A DNA stretch of 21,289 nucleotides. Origin: DASSKA01 sp035690905 (GTDB lineage: Bacteria; Actinomycetota; Actinomycetes; Propionibacteriales; Nocardioidaceae). This document shows, in pieces, positions 15,014 to 21,289 of the stretch. The notes under the pieces are model-generated. The model saw only the letters and a program-made list of their open reading frames with translations. It was not told the origin of the DNA and did not search any database. Both the position numbers and the translations under genes were made by a program. Every line of letters begins with the position of its first letter. The first letter of the stretch is position 1. The stretch is taken from NCBI GenBank assembly GCA_035690905.1, contig DASSKA010000060.1:1-21289 (forward strand), given 5' to 3'.

Positions 15014-15019
15014 GTTATA
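15014..15019 (-). promoter_or_regulatory. Possible -10 of DUF3093 gene
   Basis: Minus-strand TATAAC, five of six matches to TATAAT, about 28 nt before the GTG. Its first two bases share TA (15018-15019) with the dut -10 on the other strand. Confidence 0.42.
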
Positions 15020-15023
15020 GGGT
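15018..15023 (+). promoter_or_regulatory. Leaderless -10 of dut
   Basis: TAGGGT, then 6 nt, then the GTG at 15030. There is no properly spaced Shine-Dalgarno sequence. Confidence 0.55.
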
Positions 15024-15029
15024 CGAGAG

Positions 15030-15500
15030 GTGGTCGAGATCCTCATTCTACGGGTCGACGAGGATGCCCCCGTCCCGTCTTATGCGCACCCCGGCGACGC
15101 CGGTGCGGACCTGACCAGCACCGTCGACGTACGCCTCGCGCCCGGTGAACGGGCGATGGTGCCCACCGGCATCCGGCTGGCGCTGCCCGACGGGTACGTC
15201 GCCCTCGTCCACCCGCGCTCCGGGCTCGCCGCCCGCTGCGGGGTGTCGATCGTGAACGCACCGGGCACCGTGGACGCCGGCTACCGCGGCGAGGTGAAGG
15301 TGCTGCTGGTCAACCTCGACCCGTCCGAGCCGGTGGAGATCCGCCGCGGCGACCGGATCGCGCAGCTGGTCGTGCAACGCGTGGAGCGGGCCCGTTTCGT
15401 GGAGGTGCAGCGCCTGCCCGGCTCGGCCCGGGGGGACGACGGCTACGGTTCCACCGGTGGCTTCGTGGCCGCGCACCCGACCAGGACCGACGAGAGGTAG
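15030..15500 (+). CDS. dut: dUTP diphosphatase
   Basis: Hydrolyses dUTP to dUMP and PPi, keeping uracil out of DNA and supplying dTMP synthesis. The protein has 156 residues and is a trimeric-type enzyme. All five motifs are visible: PGDAGADL (21-28), PRSGLAAR (62-69), GTVDAGYRGE (79-88, with the catalytic Asp82), RGDRIAQLVV (106-115) and RGDDGYGSTG (134-143). The last usually reads RGxGGFGSTG, so Asp/Tyr are changes in the P-loop-like arm. Gene order with DUF3710 and DUF3159 matches Rv2697c and its neighbours. Confidence 0.97.
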   Translation: MVEILILRVDEDAPVPSYAHPGDAGADLTSTVDVRLAPGERAMVPTGIRLALPDGYVALVHPRSGLAARCGVSIVNAPGTVDAGYRGEVKVLLVNLDPSEPVEIRRGDRIAQLVVQRVERARFVEVQRLPGSARGDDGYGSTGGFVAAHPTRTDER

Positions 15501-15503
15501 ACG

Positions 15504-16175
15504 ATGTTCCGACGCAGGAAGTCCGAGTCCGAGGCAGCCTCGGAGGAGGCGGACCTGACCCCGGAGGAGACCGTGGCCGGCGGCGAGGCGACGGCGGTGT
15601 CGCCGGGAGAGCGGACCACCGGGCCCTGGGACGTGGCCGAGATCTCGCTCGACCCGGAGGACACCAGCCTCATCGACCTCGGCGGGCTGATCGTGCGCGG
15701 GCGGCAGGACGTCCAGCTGCAGCTGCAGGTCGACGAGGGCAGCGGCCAGATCGTCGCGGTGCTGATGATGGCCGAGGAGGGCGCGGTGGAGCTGCGCCCG
15801 TTCGCCGCGCCGCGCAGCGCCGGGATCTGGGACGACGTGCGTCGGCAGATCGCGGCGGAGACGGCCCGGCTGGGCGGCACCGCCACCGAGGCCGACGGTG
15901 CGTTCGGCACGGAGCTGCACGTGCTCGTCCCGGTGCAGGGCCCGGAGGGCCAGCAGCTCACCCAGCCGTCCCGGGTGCTCGGCATCTCCGGCCCGCGCTG
16001 GCTGCTGCGGGCCACGCTGCTCGGCAAGCCGGCGGTCGAGCCGGAGCCGGACGGGGTGATCGAGAGCGCGCTGCGCGACGTGGTGGTGGTGCGCGGTGCC
16101 GAGGCGATGGCGCCCGGCGACCCGCTGCCGCTGCGGCTGCCGGAGGGCGCCCAGCCGATGGCCCCGCCCGAGTGA
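15504..16175 (+). CDS. DUF3710 protein
   Basis: A protein of 223 residues of the actinobacterial DUF3710 family (Rv2696c-like). It has an acidic low-complexity N-terminus (1-40), then a soluble alpha/beta domain with GPWDVAEI and LGGLIVRGRQDVQLQLQVD, and RWLLRATLLGKPAVEP near the C-terminus. No catalytic motif can be seen and no function is established. The ATG is 3 nt after dut and has GAGAGG 6 nt upstream, so it is translated from the dut mRNA. Confidence 0.9.
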   Translation: MFRRRKSESEAASEEADLTPEETVAGGEATAVSPGERTTGPWDVAEISLDPEDTSLIDLGGLIVRGRQDVQLQLQVDEGSGQIVAVLMMAEEGAVELRPFAAPRSAGIWDDVRRQIAAETARLGGTATEADGAFGTELHVLVPVQGPEGQQLTQPSRVLGISGPRWLLRATLLGKPAVEPEPDGVIESALRDVVVVRGAEAMAPGDPLPLRLPEGAQPMAPPE

Positions 16176-16198
16176 CCCTGCCGACCGGCCGGCCCGGT

Positions 16199-16204
16199 TA
16201 GGCT
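16199..16204 (+). promoter_or_regulatory. Leaderless -10 inside the dut operon
   Basis: TAGGCT followed by 6 nt and the ATG at 16211, in the 35-bp gap after DUF3710. The downstream genes can probably be expressed without dut. Confidence 0.55.
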
Positions 16205-16210
16205 TGGACC

Positions 16211-16576
16211 ATGCCACAGCTGAGGGAGCGGCTGCGCCGCGGTCTGCGCAACTGGGCCAGCAGCGACGACCTGGAAGCCAAGGAGCTCCAGATCGACACG
16301 GTGCGCGCCGGGTGCTGCCCGGTCGCCCAGGCACCCGACCGCGCCTGGGTGAAGATCCAGGGCAACCTGCGCACCGTGACGCTGGTCCCTCGCGGCGGGG
16401 TGCCCGCCCTCGAGGCGGAGCTGTACGACGGGTCCGGCTCGATCCGGCTGGTGTGGCTGGGCCGGCGGCGGATCGCCGGGATCGAGCCCGGCCGCAGCAT
16501 CAAGGTGGAGGGCCGGATAGGCGCCCAGGAGAACGGCCGGGTGATCTACAACCCGCGCTACGAGCTGAGGAACTGA
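16211..16576 (+). CDS. OB-fold nucleic-acid-binding protein
   Basis: A protein of 121 residues (Rv2694c-like). The middle is a typical OB strand series (WVKIQGNLRTVTL, ALEAELYDGSGSIRLVWLGRRRI, GRSIKVEGRIG), related to the tRNA anticodon-binding/RecG wedge OB family. The N-terminal 30 residues are basic and helical. It should bind single-stranded nucleic acid, but the target is unknown. The start is leaderless. DUF3159 begins 5 nt after the stop. Confidence 0.88.
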   Translation: MPQLRERLRRGLRNWASSDDLEAKELQIDTVRAGCCPVAQAPDRAWVKIQGNLRTVTLVPRGGVPALEAELYDGSGSIRLVWLGRRRIAGIEPGRSIKVEGRIGAQENGRVIYNPRYELRN

Positions 16577-16580
16577 CCCG

Positions 16581-17300
16581 GTGTCTCAGCAGCAGACGGC
16601 CACGTCCGGGGCGGGAGCCGGGACGGTGGAAGCCGCGGTGCGCAGCCAGCTCTCCCGTGCCCTCGGTGGGCGGCGTGGCATGGTCGAGGCGGCCGTGCCC
16701 ACCCTGGCGTTCACGGTCACGTTCCTCGTCGCCCACGAGCTCGCCCCCGCGCTGGTGATCAGCGTCGCCGCGGCGCTGGTGCTGCTGGCCGCACGGCTGG
16801 TGCAGCGCTCCACGGTGCAGTTCGTGCTCAACAGCCTGGTCGGCATCGCCATCGGCGCGTTCTTCGCCTGGCGCAGCGCGCGGCACGGCGGGGACGCCGC
16901 GGACACCGCGCTGGCCTACTTCCTGCCCGGCATCCTCTACAACGCCGCCTACGCGGTGCTCATCAGCTTCAGCATCCTGGTGCGCTGGCCGGTGGTCGGC
17001 TTCATGGTCGGCAGCGTGTCGGGGGACGCGACCGCGTGGCACGCGGACCGGCAGGTGGTCCGGCTGTGCGGGAACCTGAGCTGGATGCTGGTCGCGCCGT
17101 GCCTGGTGCGGGTCGCCGTGGAGCTCCCCCTGTACCTCGCGGGGAAGGGCGCCGGCGACGCCGGCCCGATGATCGCGGCGCTCGGGGTGGCCAAGATCGG
17201 GCTCGGCTGGCCCCTGCAGGTCGCGGCGCTGGCCGGGATGGTGTGGTTGCTGGCCCGCAACCGGACACCGGTGACCGATTCCGCGGCCGAGACCGCCTGA
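16581..17300 (+). CDS. DUF3159 integral membrane protein
   Basis: A protein of 239 residues with about six transmembrane helices and the DUF3159 hallmarks: AVPTLAFTVTFLVAH, LGRAxR-like basic N-terminus (LSRALGGRRGM) and DGDATAWHADRQVVRLC-type loop (SVSGDATAWHADR). It corresponds to Rv2693c. Function is not known. The GTG start lies 5 nt after the OB-fold gene, with GAGG 10 nt upstream. It is tail to tail with the RCK gene, 2 nt apart, with no terminator. Confidence 0.9.
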   Translation: MSQQQTATSGAGAGTVEAAVRSQLSRALGGRRGMVEAAVPTLAFTVTFLVAHELAPALVISVAAALVLLAARLVQRSTVQFVLNSLVGIAIGAFFAWRSARHGGDAADTALAYFLPGILYNAAYAVLISFSILVRWPVVGFMVGSVSGDATAWHADRQVVRLCGNLSWMLVAPCLVRVAVELPLYLAGKGAGDAGPMIAALGVAKIGLGWPLQVAALAGMVWLLARNRTPVTDSAAETA

Positions 17301-17302
17301 CG

Positions 17303-17974
17303 TCAGCCGGTGTGCTCGACGGGGGCGAGCAGGTGCTGCAGCTCCCGCTCCACCTCGCTGGCGGTGACGAACAGCAGCTCGTCGCCGGACTCGATCGGCT
17401 GGTCCGGGCTGGGGATGTAGACCTGCCCGTCGCGCAGGATGGTCACCAGGGAGCAGTTGTCCGGCCACGGGATGGTGCCGGCGGGCTTGCCGACGTACGG
17501 CGAGTCCTCGGGCAGCGTCAGCTCCACGAGGTTGGCGTTGCCCTTGCGGAACGTGAACAGCCGCACCAGGTCGCCGACGGTCACCGCCTCCTCCACCAGC
17601 GCGGACATGATTCGGGGTGTCGAGACGTTGACGTCCACGCCCCACGCCTCGGTGAACAGCCACTCGTTGCTGGGATGGTTGACCCGGCCGACCGTGCGCG
17701 GCACCGCGAACTCGGTCTTGGCCAGCAGGGAGGTCACCAGGTTGGCCTTGTCGTCACCGGTGGCGGCGATCACCACGTCACACTTGTCCACCTCCGCCTC
17801 CTCGAGGGAGGACAGCTCGCAGGCGTCGGCCAGCAGCCACTCGGCCTGCGGGACCCGGTCCGGCTTGATCGAGGCAGGGTCCTTGTCGATGAGCAGCACG
17901 CGGTGCCCGTTCTCGATCAGCTCCTGAGCGATCGAGCGGCCGACGGCGCCCGCCCCTGCGATGGCGACCCGCAT
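17303..17974 (-). CDS. TrkA-type RCK potassium-transport regulator, second gene
   Basis: A cytoplasmic protein of 223 residues. The RCK_N Rossmann domain opens MRVAIAGAGAVGRSIAQEL (GxGxxG), with acidic LLIDKDP ending strand 2 and VVIAATGDDKANLV in the loop. A TrkA-C domain fills about 140-220. It is the counterpart of M. tuberculosis ceoC/trkB (Rv2692). The family binds NAD(H) or nucleotides and gates potassium channels. The ATG shares one base with the stop of the first RCK gene (TGATG), indicating coupled translation and probably a heteromeric pair. Confidence 0.93.
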   Translation of the reverse strand: MRVAIAGAGAVGRSIAQELIENGHRVLLIDKDPASIKPDRVPQAEWLLADACELSSLEEAEVDKCDVVIAATGDDKANLVTSLLAKTEFAVPRTVGRVNHPSNEWLFTEAWGVDVNVSTPRIMSALVEEAVTVGDLVRLFTFRKGNANLVELTLPEDSPYVGKPAGTIPWPDNCSLVTILRDGQVYIPSPDQPIESGDELLFVTASEVERELQHLLAPVEHTG

Positions 17975-18636
17975 CACTCGGCCTCCGGCCCGGCGTTGAA
18001 GACGGCGTACACCTTGTCGGCGTTCTCCTCGCGCATCACCAGGTGCAGCAGGTCGCCCTCCTGGATCACCGTCTGGCGGCCGGGCAACGTGCCCTCGCCG
18101 AGCCGGTCGATCCAGGCGATGCGGCACCCGGACTGCTCCTGGAAGGCGACGGTGCGCTGCCCGATCCAGGCGTCCGAGGCGGCCACCTGGTCGAGCCGGA
18201 TGGTGCCGGACGGGTCGCGGTAGTTCGGCTCCGCGCCGGCGGGCAGGATCCGCCGCATCACCTGGTCGGCGGTCCATCGGACCGTGGCCACGGTGGGGAT
18301 GCCCAGCCGCTGGTAGACCTCGGCACGGCCCGGGTCGTAGATGCGGGCCACGACGTTCTGGATCCCGAACGTCTCCCGGGCCACCCGCGCGGCGATGATG
18401 TTGGAGTTGTCGCCGCTGGACACGGCGGCGAAGGCGTCGGCCTCGCCGATCCCTGCCTTGTCCAGCACCACCCGGTCGAAACCCACCCCGGTCACCTTGG
18501 TGCCGTTGAAGGACGGCCCGAGCCGGCGGAACGCGTCGGGGTTGCTGTCGATCACGGAGACGGCGTGGTGGCGGTTCTCGAGCCCGCGCGCAAGGGTCGA
18601 CCCGACCCGGCCGCAGCCCATGATCACGACGTGCAC
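17974..18636 (-). CDS. TrkA-type RCK potassium-transport regulator, first gene
   Basis: A protein of 220 residues with HVVIMGCGRVGSTLARGL, VSVIDSNPDAFRRL and AFAAVSSGDNSNIIAARVAR in the RCK_N domain, and a C-terminal TrkA-C domain with TLPGRQTVIQEGDLLHLV. It matches ceoB/trkA (Rv2691). The GTG start at 18636 has TAGCGT 7 nt upstream and no Shine-Dalgarno sequence. It is divergent from the KimA-like transporter. No TrkH/KtrB channel gene is in the window. Confidence 0.93.
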   Translation of the reverse strand: MHVVIMGCGRVGSTLARGLENRHHAVSVIDSNPDAFRRLGPSFNGTKVTGVGFDRVVLDKAGIGEADAFAAVSSGDNSNIIAARVARETFGIQNVVARIYDPGRAEVYQRLGIPTVATVRWTADQVMRRILPAGAEPNYRDPSGTIRLDQVAASDAWIGQRTVAFQEQSGCRIAWIDRLGEGTLPGRQTVIQEGDLLHLVMREENADKVYAVFNAGPEAE

Positions 18637-18643
18637 GGCACAG

Positions 18644-18649
18644 ACGCTA
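18644..18649 (-). promoter_or_regulatory. Leaderless -10 of the RCK pair
   Basis: Minus-strand TAGCGT, then 7 nt, then the GTG at 18636. Confidence 0.55.
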
Positions 18650-18694
18650 CACCGGGCGGTTGCCTCGGACGCCGAAGCCGCTCGGAGCTTGGTC

Positions 18695-18700
18695 TAACCT
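18695..18700 (+). promoter_or_regulatory. -10 of the KimA-like transporter
   Basis: TAACCT, then 8 nt to the GTG at 18709. The spacing is slightly longer than in the other leaderless genes. Confidence 0.45.
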
Positions 18701-18708
18701 TTCCCCTC

Positions 18709-20775
18709 GTGGGTGTCCGTGACGTGTCGAAGAGGATCCTCCTCGGCCGCAAGCTCCGTAGCACGCAGCTGGGCGAGACCTTGCTCCCGAAGCGGATCGC
18801 CCTCCCGGTGTTCGCCAGTGACGCCCTCTCCTCGGTGGCCTACGCCCCCGACGAGATCTTCATCATGCTGTCGCTCGCGGGCGCCTCGGCCTACGTGTGG
18901 TCCTGGAAGGTCGGCATCGCGGTGGCGGTCGTGATGCTCACCGTGGTCGCGTCGTACCGCCAGAACGTGCACGCCTACCCCAGCGGCGGCGGCGACTACG
19001 AGGTGGCCACGGTCAACCTCGGTCCCACGGCGGGGGTGACGGTGGCCAGCGCGCTGCTCGTCGACTACGTGCTGACCGTGGCGGTGTCGGTGTCGTCGGG
19101 CGTGCAGAACGCCGCGGCGGCGATGCCGTTCGTGGCCAAGCACGACGTTGTGGTCTCGGTGGTGATCGTGGTCGTGCTCGCGGCCATGAACCTGCGCGGG
19201 GTCCGCGAGTCCGGCACGTTCTTCGCCATCCCGACGTACTGCTTCATGGCCGGGATCATCGGGATGGCCGTCGTCGGGCTGTTCCGGTACATGGGGGGCA
19301 ACCTCGGCCAGGTCAGCAGCGCGCACCTGGAGATCACGCCGTCGCCCGGCTACGGCCAGGCGATCACGCTCGGAGCGCTGGTCCTGCTGCTTGCGCGCGC
19401 GTTCGCCTCCGGCTGCGCCGCGCTGACCGGAGTTGAGGCGATCTCCAACGGGGTGCCGGCGTTCCGGAAGCCGAAGAGCCGCAACGCCGCCACCACGCTG
19501 CTGCTGCTGGGCACGGTCGCGATCACGATGCTGATCAGCATCATCCTGCTCGCCCACAAGATGGGCATCAAGTACGTCGACCCGACCGACCCGAGCGCGC
19601 TCGGCAGGCTGCACTACGCCGACGGGCGGCCGGTGGGCCCGCACTTCGACGAGCCGACCGTGATCGGCCAGATCTCGAAGCAGATCTTCGACGGCTTCCC
19701 GCCCGCGTTCTACTTCGTCATCGCGGCCACCGGGATCATCCTGGTGCTGGCCGCGAACACGTCGTTCAACGGGTTCCCGGTGCTCGGCTCGATCCTGGCC
19801 CGCGACGGGTTCATGCCTCGGCAGCTCGGCTCCCGGGGCGACCGGCTGGCCTACAGCAACGGCATCATCATCCTGGCCACGTTCGCCATCGTGCTGATCA
19901 TCGCGTTCAAGGCCCAGCCCACCCGGCTGATCCAGCTCTACATCGTCGGCGTGTTCGTCTCGTTCAACCTGAGCCAGCTCGGCATGATCCGGCACTGGAC
20001 CCGGCACCTGAAGACCGAGACCGACCCGGCCGCCCGCCGGCGGATGATGCGGTCCCGGGCGATCAACACCTTCGGCCTGGGCATGACGGCGGTCGTCTTC
20101 GTGGTCATCGTGATCACCAAGTTCCTCGCCGGGGCCTGGATCGCGATCTTGGCCATGTGCCTGTTCTTCATGATGATGAAGGGGATCCGGCGGCACTACG
20201 ACAACGTCGCCGCCGAGCTGGAGGTGGAGGAGACCGACCAGGTGCTGCCCACCCGGGTGTACGCCGTCGTCCTGGTCTCGAAGATCCACAAACCGACTAT
20301 GCGCGCGCTGTCCTACGCCAAGGCCGGCCGTCCCAACGAGCTGGAGGCGGTGTACGTCGACACCGACGCGGTGACCACCGCCCGGCTGCTGGAGGAGTGG
20401 GACCAGCGGCACATCGACGTGCCGTTGAAGGTGCTCTACTCGCCGTACCGGGAGATCATCCGGCCGATCGTGGAGTACACCCGCACGCTGCGGAAGTCCA
20501 ACCCCCGCATGGTGGTCGCGGTCTACATCCCCGAGTACGTCGTGGGCCGTTGGTGGGAGCAGCTGCTGCACAACCAGACCGCGCTGCGGCTCAAGGGCCG
20601 GCTGCTGTTCACGCCGGGCGTGATGGTCATTTCGGTGCCCTACCAGCTGCGCTCGTCCGAGGTGGCCAAGAAGCGGGCGGAGCGGGAGGCCGGGATGGTG
20701 CGCGCCGGTGACGTGCGGCGCGGCCGGATCCTCGGCGGCGACCGTCGGCGCAGTCGCAGCGGCCATAGCCGGTGA
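18709..20775 (+). CDS. KimA-like APC-superfamily potassium transporter
   Basis: A protein of 688 residues: about 12 transmembrane helices (30-475) and a large cytoplasmic C-terminal part. It aligns from memory with Bacillus subtilis KimA, a high-affinity K+ importer. Matches include FASDALSSVAYA (Asp38, Tyr45), LLVDYVLTVAVS (Asp119, Thr123, Ser127), AFASGCAALTGVEAISNGVPAF and RGDRLAYSNGII. These include the positions that coordinate K+ in KimA (D36, Y43, D117, T121, S125). The last ~70 residues are basic and poorly conserved. The frame is open upstream, but the family starts near GTG 18709. Divergent from the RCK pair and overlapped by the methyltransferase start. General amino-acid permease is the alternative annotation. 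Confidence 0.9.
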   Translation: MGVRDVSKRILLGRKLRSTQLGETLLPKRIALPVFASDALSSVAYAPDEIFIMLSLAGASAYVWSWKVGIAVAVVMLTVVASYRQNVHAYPSGGGDYEVATVNLGPTAGVTVASALLVDYVLTVAVSVSSGVQNAAAAMPFVAKHDVVVSVVIVVVLAAMNLRGVRESGTFFAIPTYCFMAGIIGMAVVGLFRYMGGNLGQVSSAHLEITPSPGYGQAITLGALVLLLARAFASGCAALTGVEAISNGVPAFRKPKSRNAATTLLLLGTVAITMLISIILLAHKMGIKYVDPTDPSALGRLHYADGRPVGPHFDEPTVIGQISKQIFDGFPPAFYFVIAATGIILVLAANTSFNGFPVLGSILARDGFMPRQLGSRGDRLAYSNGIIILATFAIVLIIAFKAQPTRLIQLYIVGVFVSFNLSQLGMIRHWTRHLKTETDPAARRRMMRSRAINTFGLGMTAVVFVVIVITKFLAGAWIAILAMCLFFMMMKGIRRHYDNVAAELEVEETDQVLPTRVYAVVLVSKIHKPTMRALSYAKAGRPNELEAVYVDTDAVTTARLLEEWDQRHIDVPLKVLYSPYREIIRPIVEYTRTLRKSNPRMVVAVYIPEYVVGRWWEQLLHNQTALRLKGRLLFTPGVMVISVPYQLRSSEVAKKRAEREAGMVRAGDVRRGRILGGDRRRSRSGHSR

Positions 20776-21289
20776 AGGGCCAGCCGCTCGCCGGGTCCCG
20801 CCTCGAGGTCGAGGTCGGCCCGGTCGCGCACGGCGGCCACTTCGTGGCCCGGCACGAGGGACGCGTGATCTTCGTGCGCCACGCGCTGCCGGGCGAACGG
20901 GTGGTCGTGGAGGTGACCGAGGGGGACACCGGGTCCCGCTTCCTGCGCGGGGACGCTGTCGAGGTGCTCTCCGCGTCGCCGGACCGGGTCCCCGCGCCGT
21001 GCCCGTTCTCCGGGCCCGGGCGCTGCGGCGGCTGCGACTTCCAGCACGTCGCGTTGCCCGCGCAGAGGGAGCTGAAGGCCGCGGTGGTCCAGGAGCAGCT
21101 CTCCCGGCTGGGCGGGCTGGACGTGGACGTCGCCGTGGAGCCGGTGCTGGGTGACTCCGGCGGGCTGGACTGGCGGACCCGGGTCCGGTGGGCGGTGGAC
21201 GACGCGGGCCGGCCGGGGCTGCGCGAGCACCGGTCGCACCAGGTGGTTCCCGTCGACGACTGCCGGATCGCCCATCCGGGCCTGCCGCC
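20772..21289 (+). CDS. TrmA/RlmD-type RNA uridine methyltransferase, N-terminal part
   Basis: An open frame that runs off the right edge; 172 codons are visible. The GTG overlaps the stop of the transporter gene (GTGA), so it is translationally coupled. The N-terminus is a TRAM domain (about 8-65, EVGPVAHGGHFVARHEGRVIFV, GERVVVEV). The iron-sulfur motif CPFSGPGRCGGCDFQH (Cys77, 85, 88) and Cys164 (VDDCRIAHP) follow, as in RlmD/RlmCD enzymes that make 5-methyluridine in rRNA with a [4Fe-4S] cluster. The catalytic Rossmann domain is beyond the window, so the exact uridine target is unknown. The M. tuberculosis equivalent is Rv2689c. Confidence 0.9.
   Translation, partial: MKGQPLAGSRLEVEVGPVAHGGHFVARHEGRVIFVRHALPGERVVVEVTEGDTGSRFLRGDAVEVLSASPDRVPAPCPFSGPGRCGGCDFQHVALPAQRELKAAVVQEQLSRLGGLDVDVAVEPVLGDSGGLDWRTRVRWAVDDAGRPGLREHRSHQVVPVDDCRIAHPGLP

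Noticed and set aside
18043..18708. Upstream extension of the transporter frame to 18043 (910 codons)
   Set aside because: It runs antisense through the RCK gene, is unlike the KimA family, and the family N-terminus and -10 box point to 18709.
1..21289. CRISPR array, insertion sequence, toxin-antitoxin pair, biosynthetic cluster or phage genes
   Set aside because: No regularly spaced repeats, transposase or phage motifs were seen; the region is chromosomal housekeeping and conserved hypothetical genes.
3938..21289. A selenoprotein with in-frame UGA in this window
   Set aside because: Every recognised gene has family-typical length without needing readthrough of TGA, and I found no truncated redox gene followed by a matching continuation. 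A full SECIS search was not possible by eye.

Overview
The window is a 21.3-kb piece of a very GC-rich genome. It carries several families typical of Actinomycetes: SepH, DUF4193, DUF3093, DUF3710, DUF3159, a ThrE-type exporter, and a ferrochelatase with C-terminal cysteines. Many coding regions start with GTG. The block from suhB to the RNA methyltransferase at the right edge follows, from memory, the order of the Mycobacterium tuberculosis Rv2701c-Rv2689c region. SepH, ferrochelatase and suhB also cluster in Streptomyces. I cannot place the organism below the class level.

Left part (1-3924): a selenocysteine-decoding locus. The window opens inside the 3' end of a tRNA whose 8-nt acceptor half identifies it as tRNA-Sec (selC). 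Next comes an antisense gene for a small membrane protein with a kinase-like helix that lacks its histidine. Then selA and selB follow in tandem. SelD and the selenoproteins themselves are outside the window. A DevR/DosR-like box and a hairpin in the selA leader lie in the divergent region between the antisense gene and selA.

Middle (3938-11667): a ThrE-type threonine/serine exporter, acylphosphatase with a possible coupled small ORF, an unrecognised 427-residue protein, the cell-division protein SepH, a sugar-lactone (aldonolactone) oxidase-type flavoprotein, an MpaB/DUF2236 oxygenase-like protein and an MFS transporter.

Right (11691-21289): a conserved housekeeping block. It contains ferrochelatase plus an inositol-phosphatase-family gene, DUF4193, DUF4235, DUF3093, dut-DUF3710-OB-fold-DUF3159, and two TrkA-type RCK genes divergent from a KimA-like potassium transporter. 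The transporter gene overlaps the start of a TrmA/RlmD-type RNA methyltransferase that runs off the window.

A theme across the window is leaderless expression. Many genes have a TAnnnT hexamer 6-7 nt before their ATG/GTG and no Shine-Dalgarno sequence. In two divergent pairs the opposing -10 hexamers share a TA. No CRISPR array, insertion sequence, prophage or rRNA was seen, and no gap between genes exceeds 300 bases.
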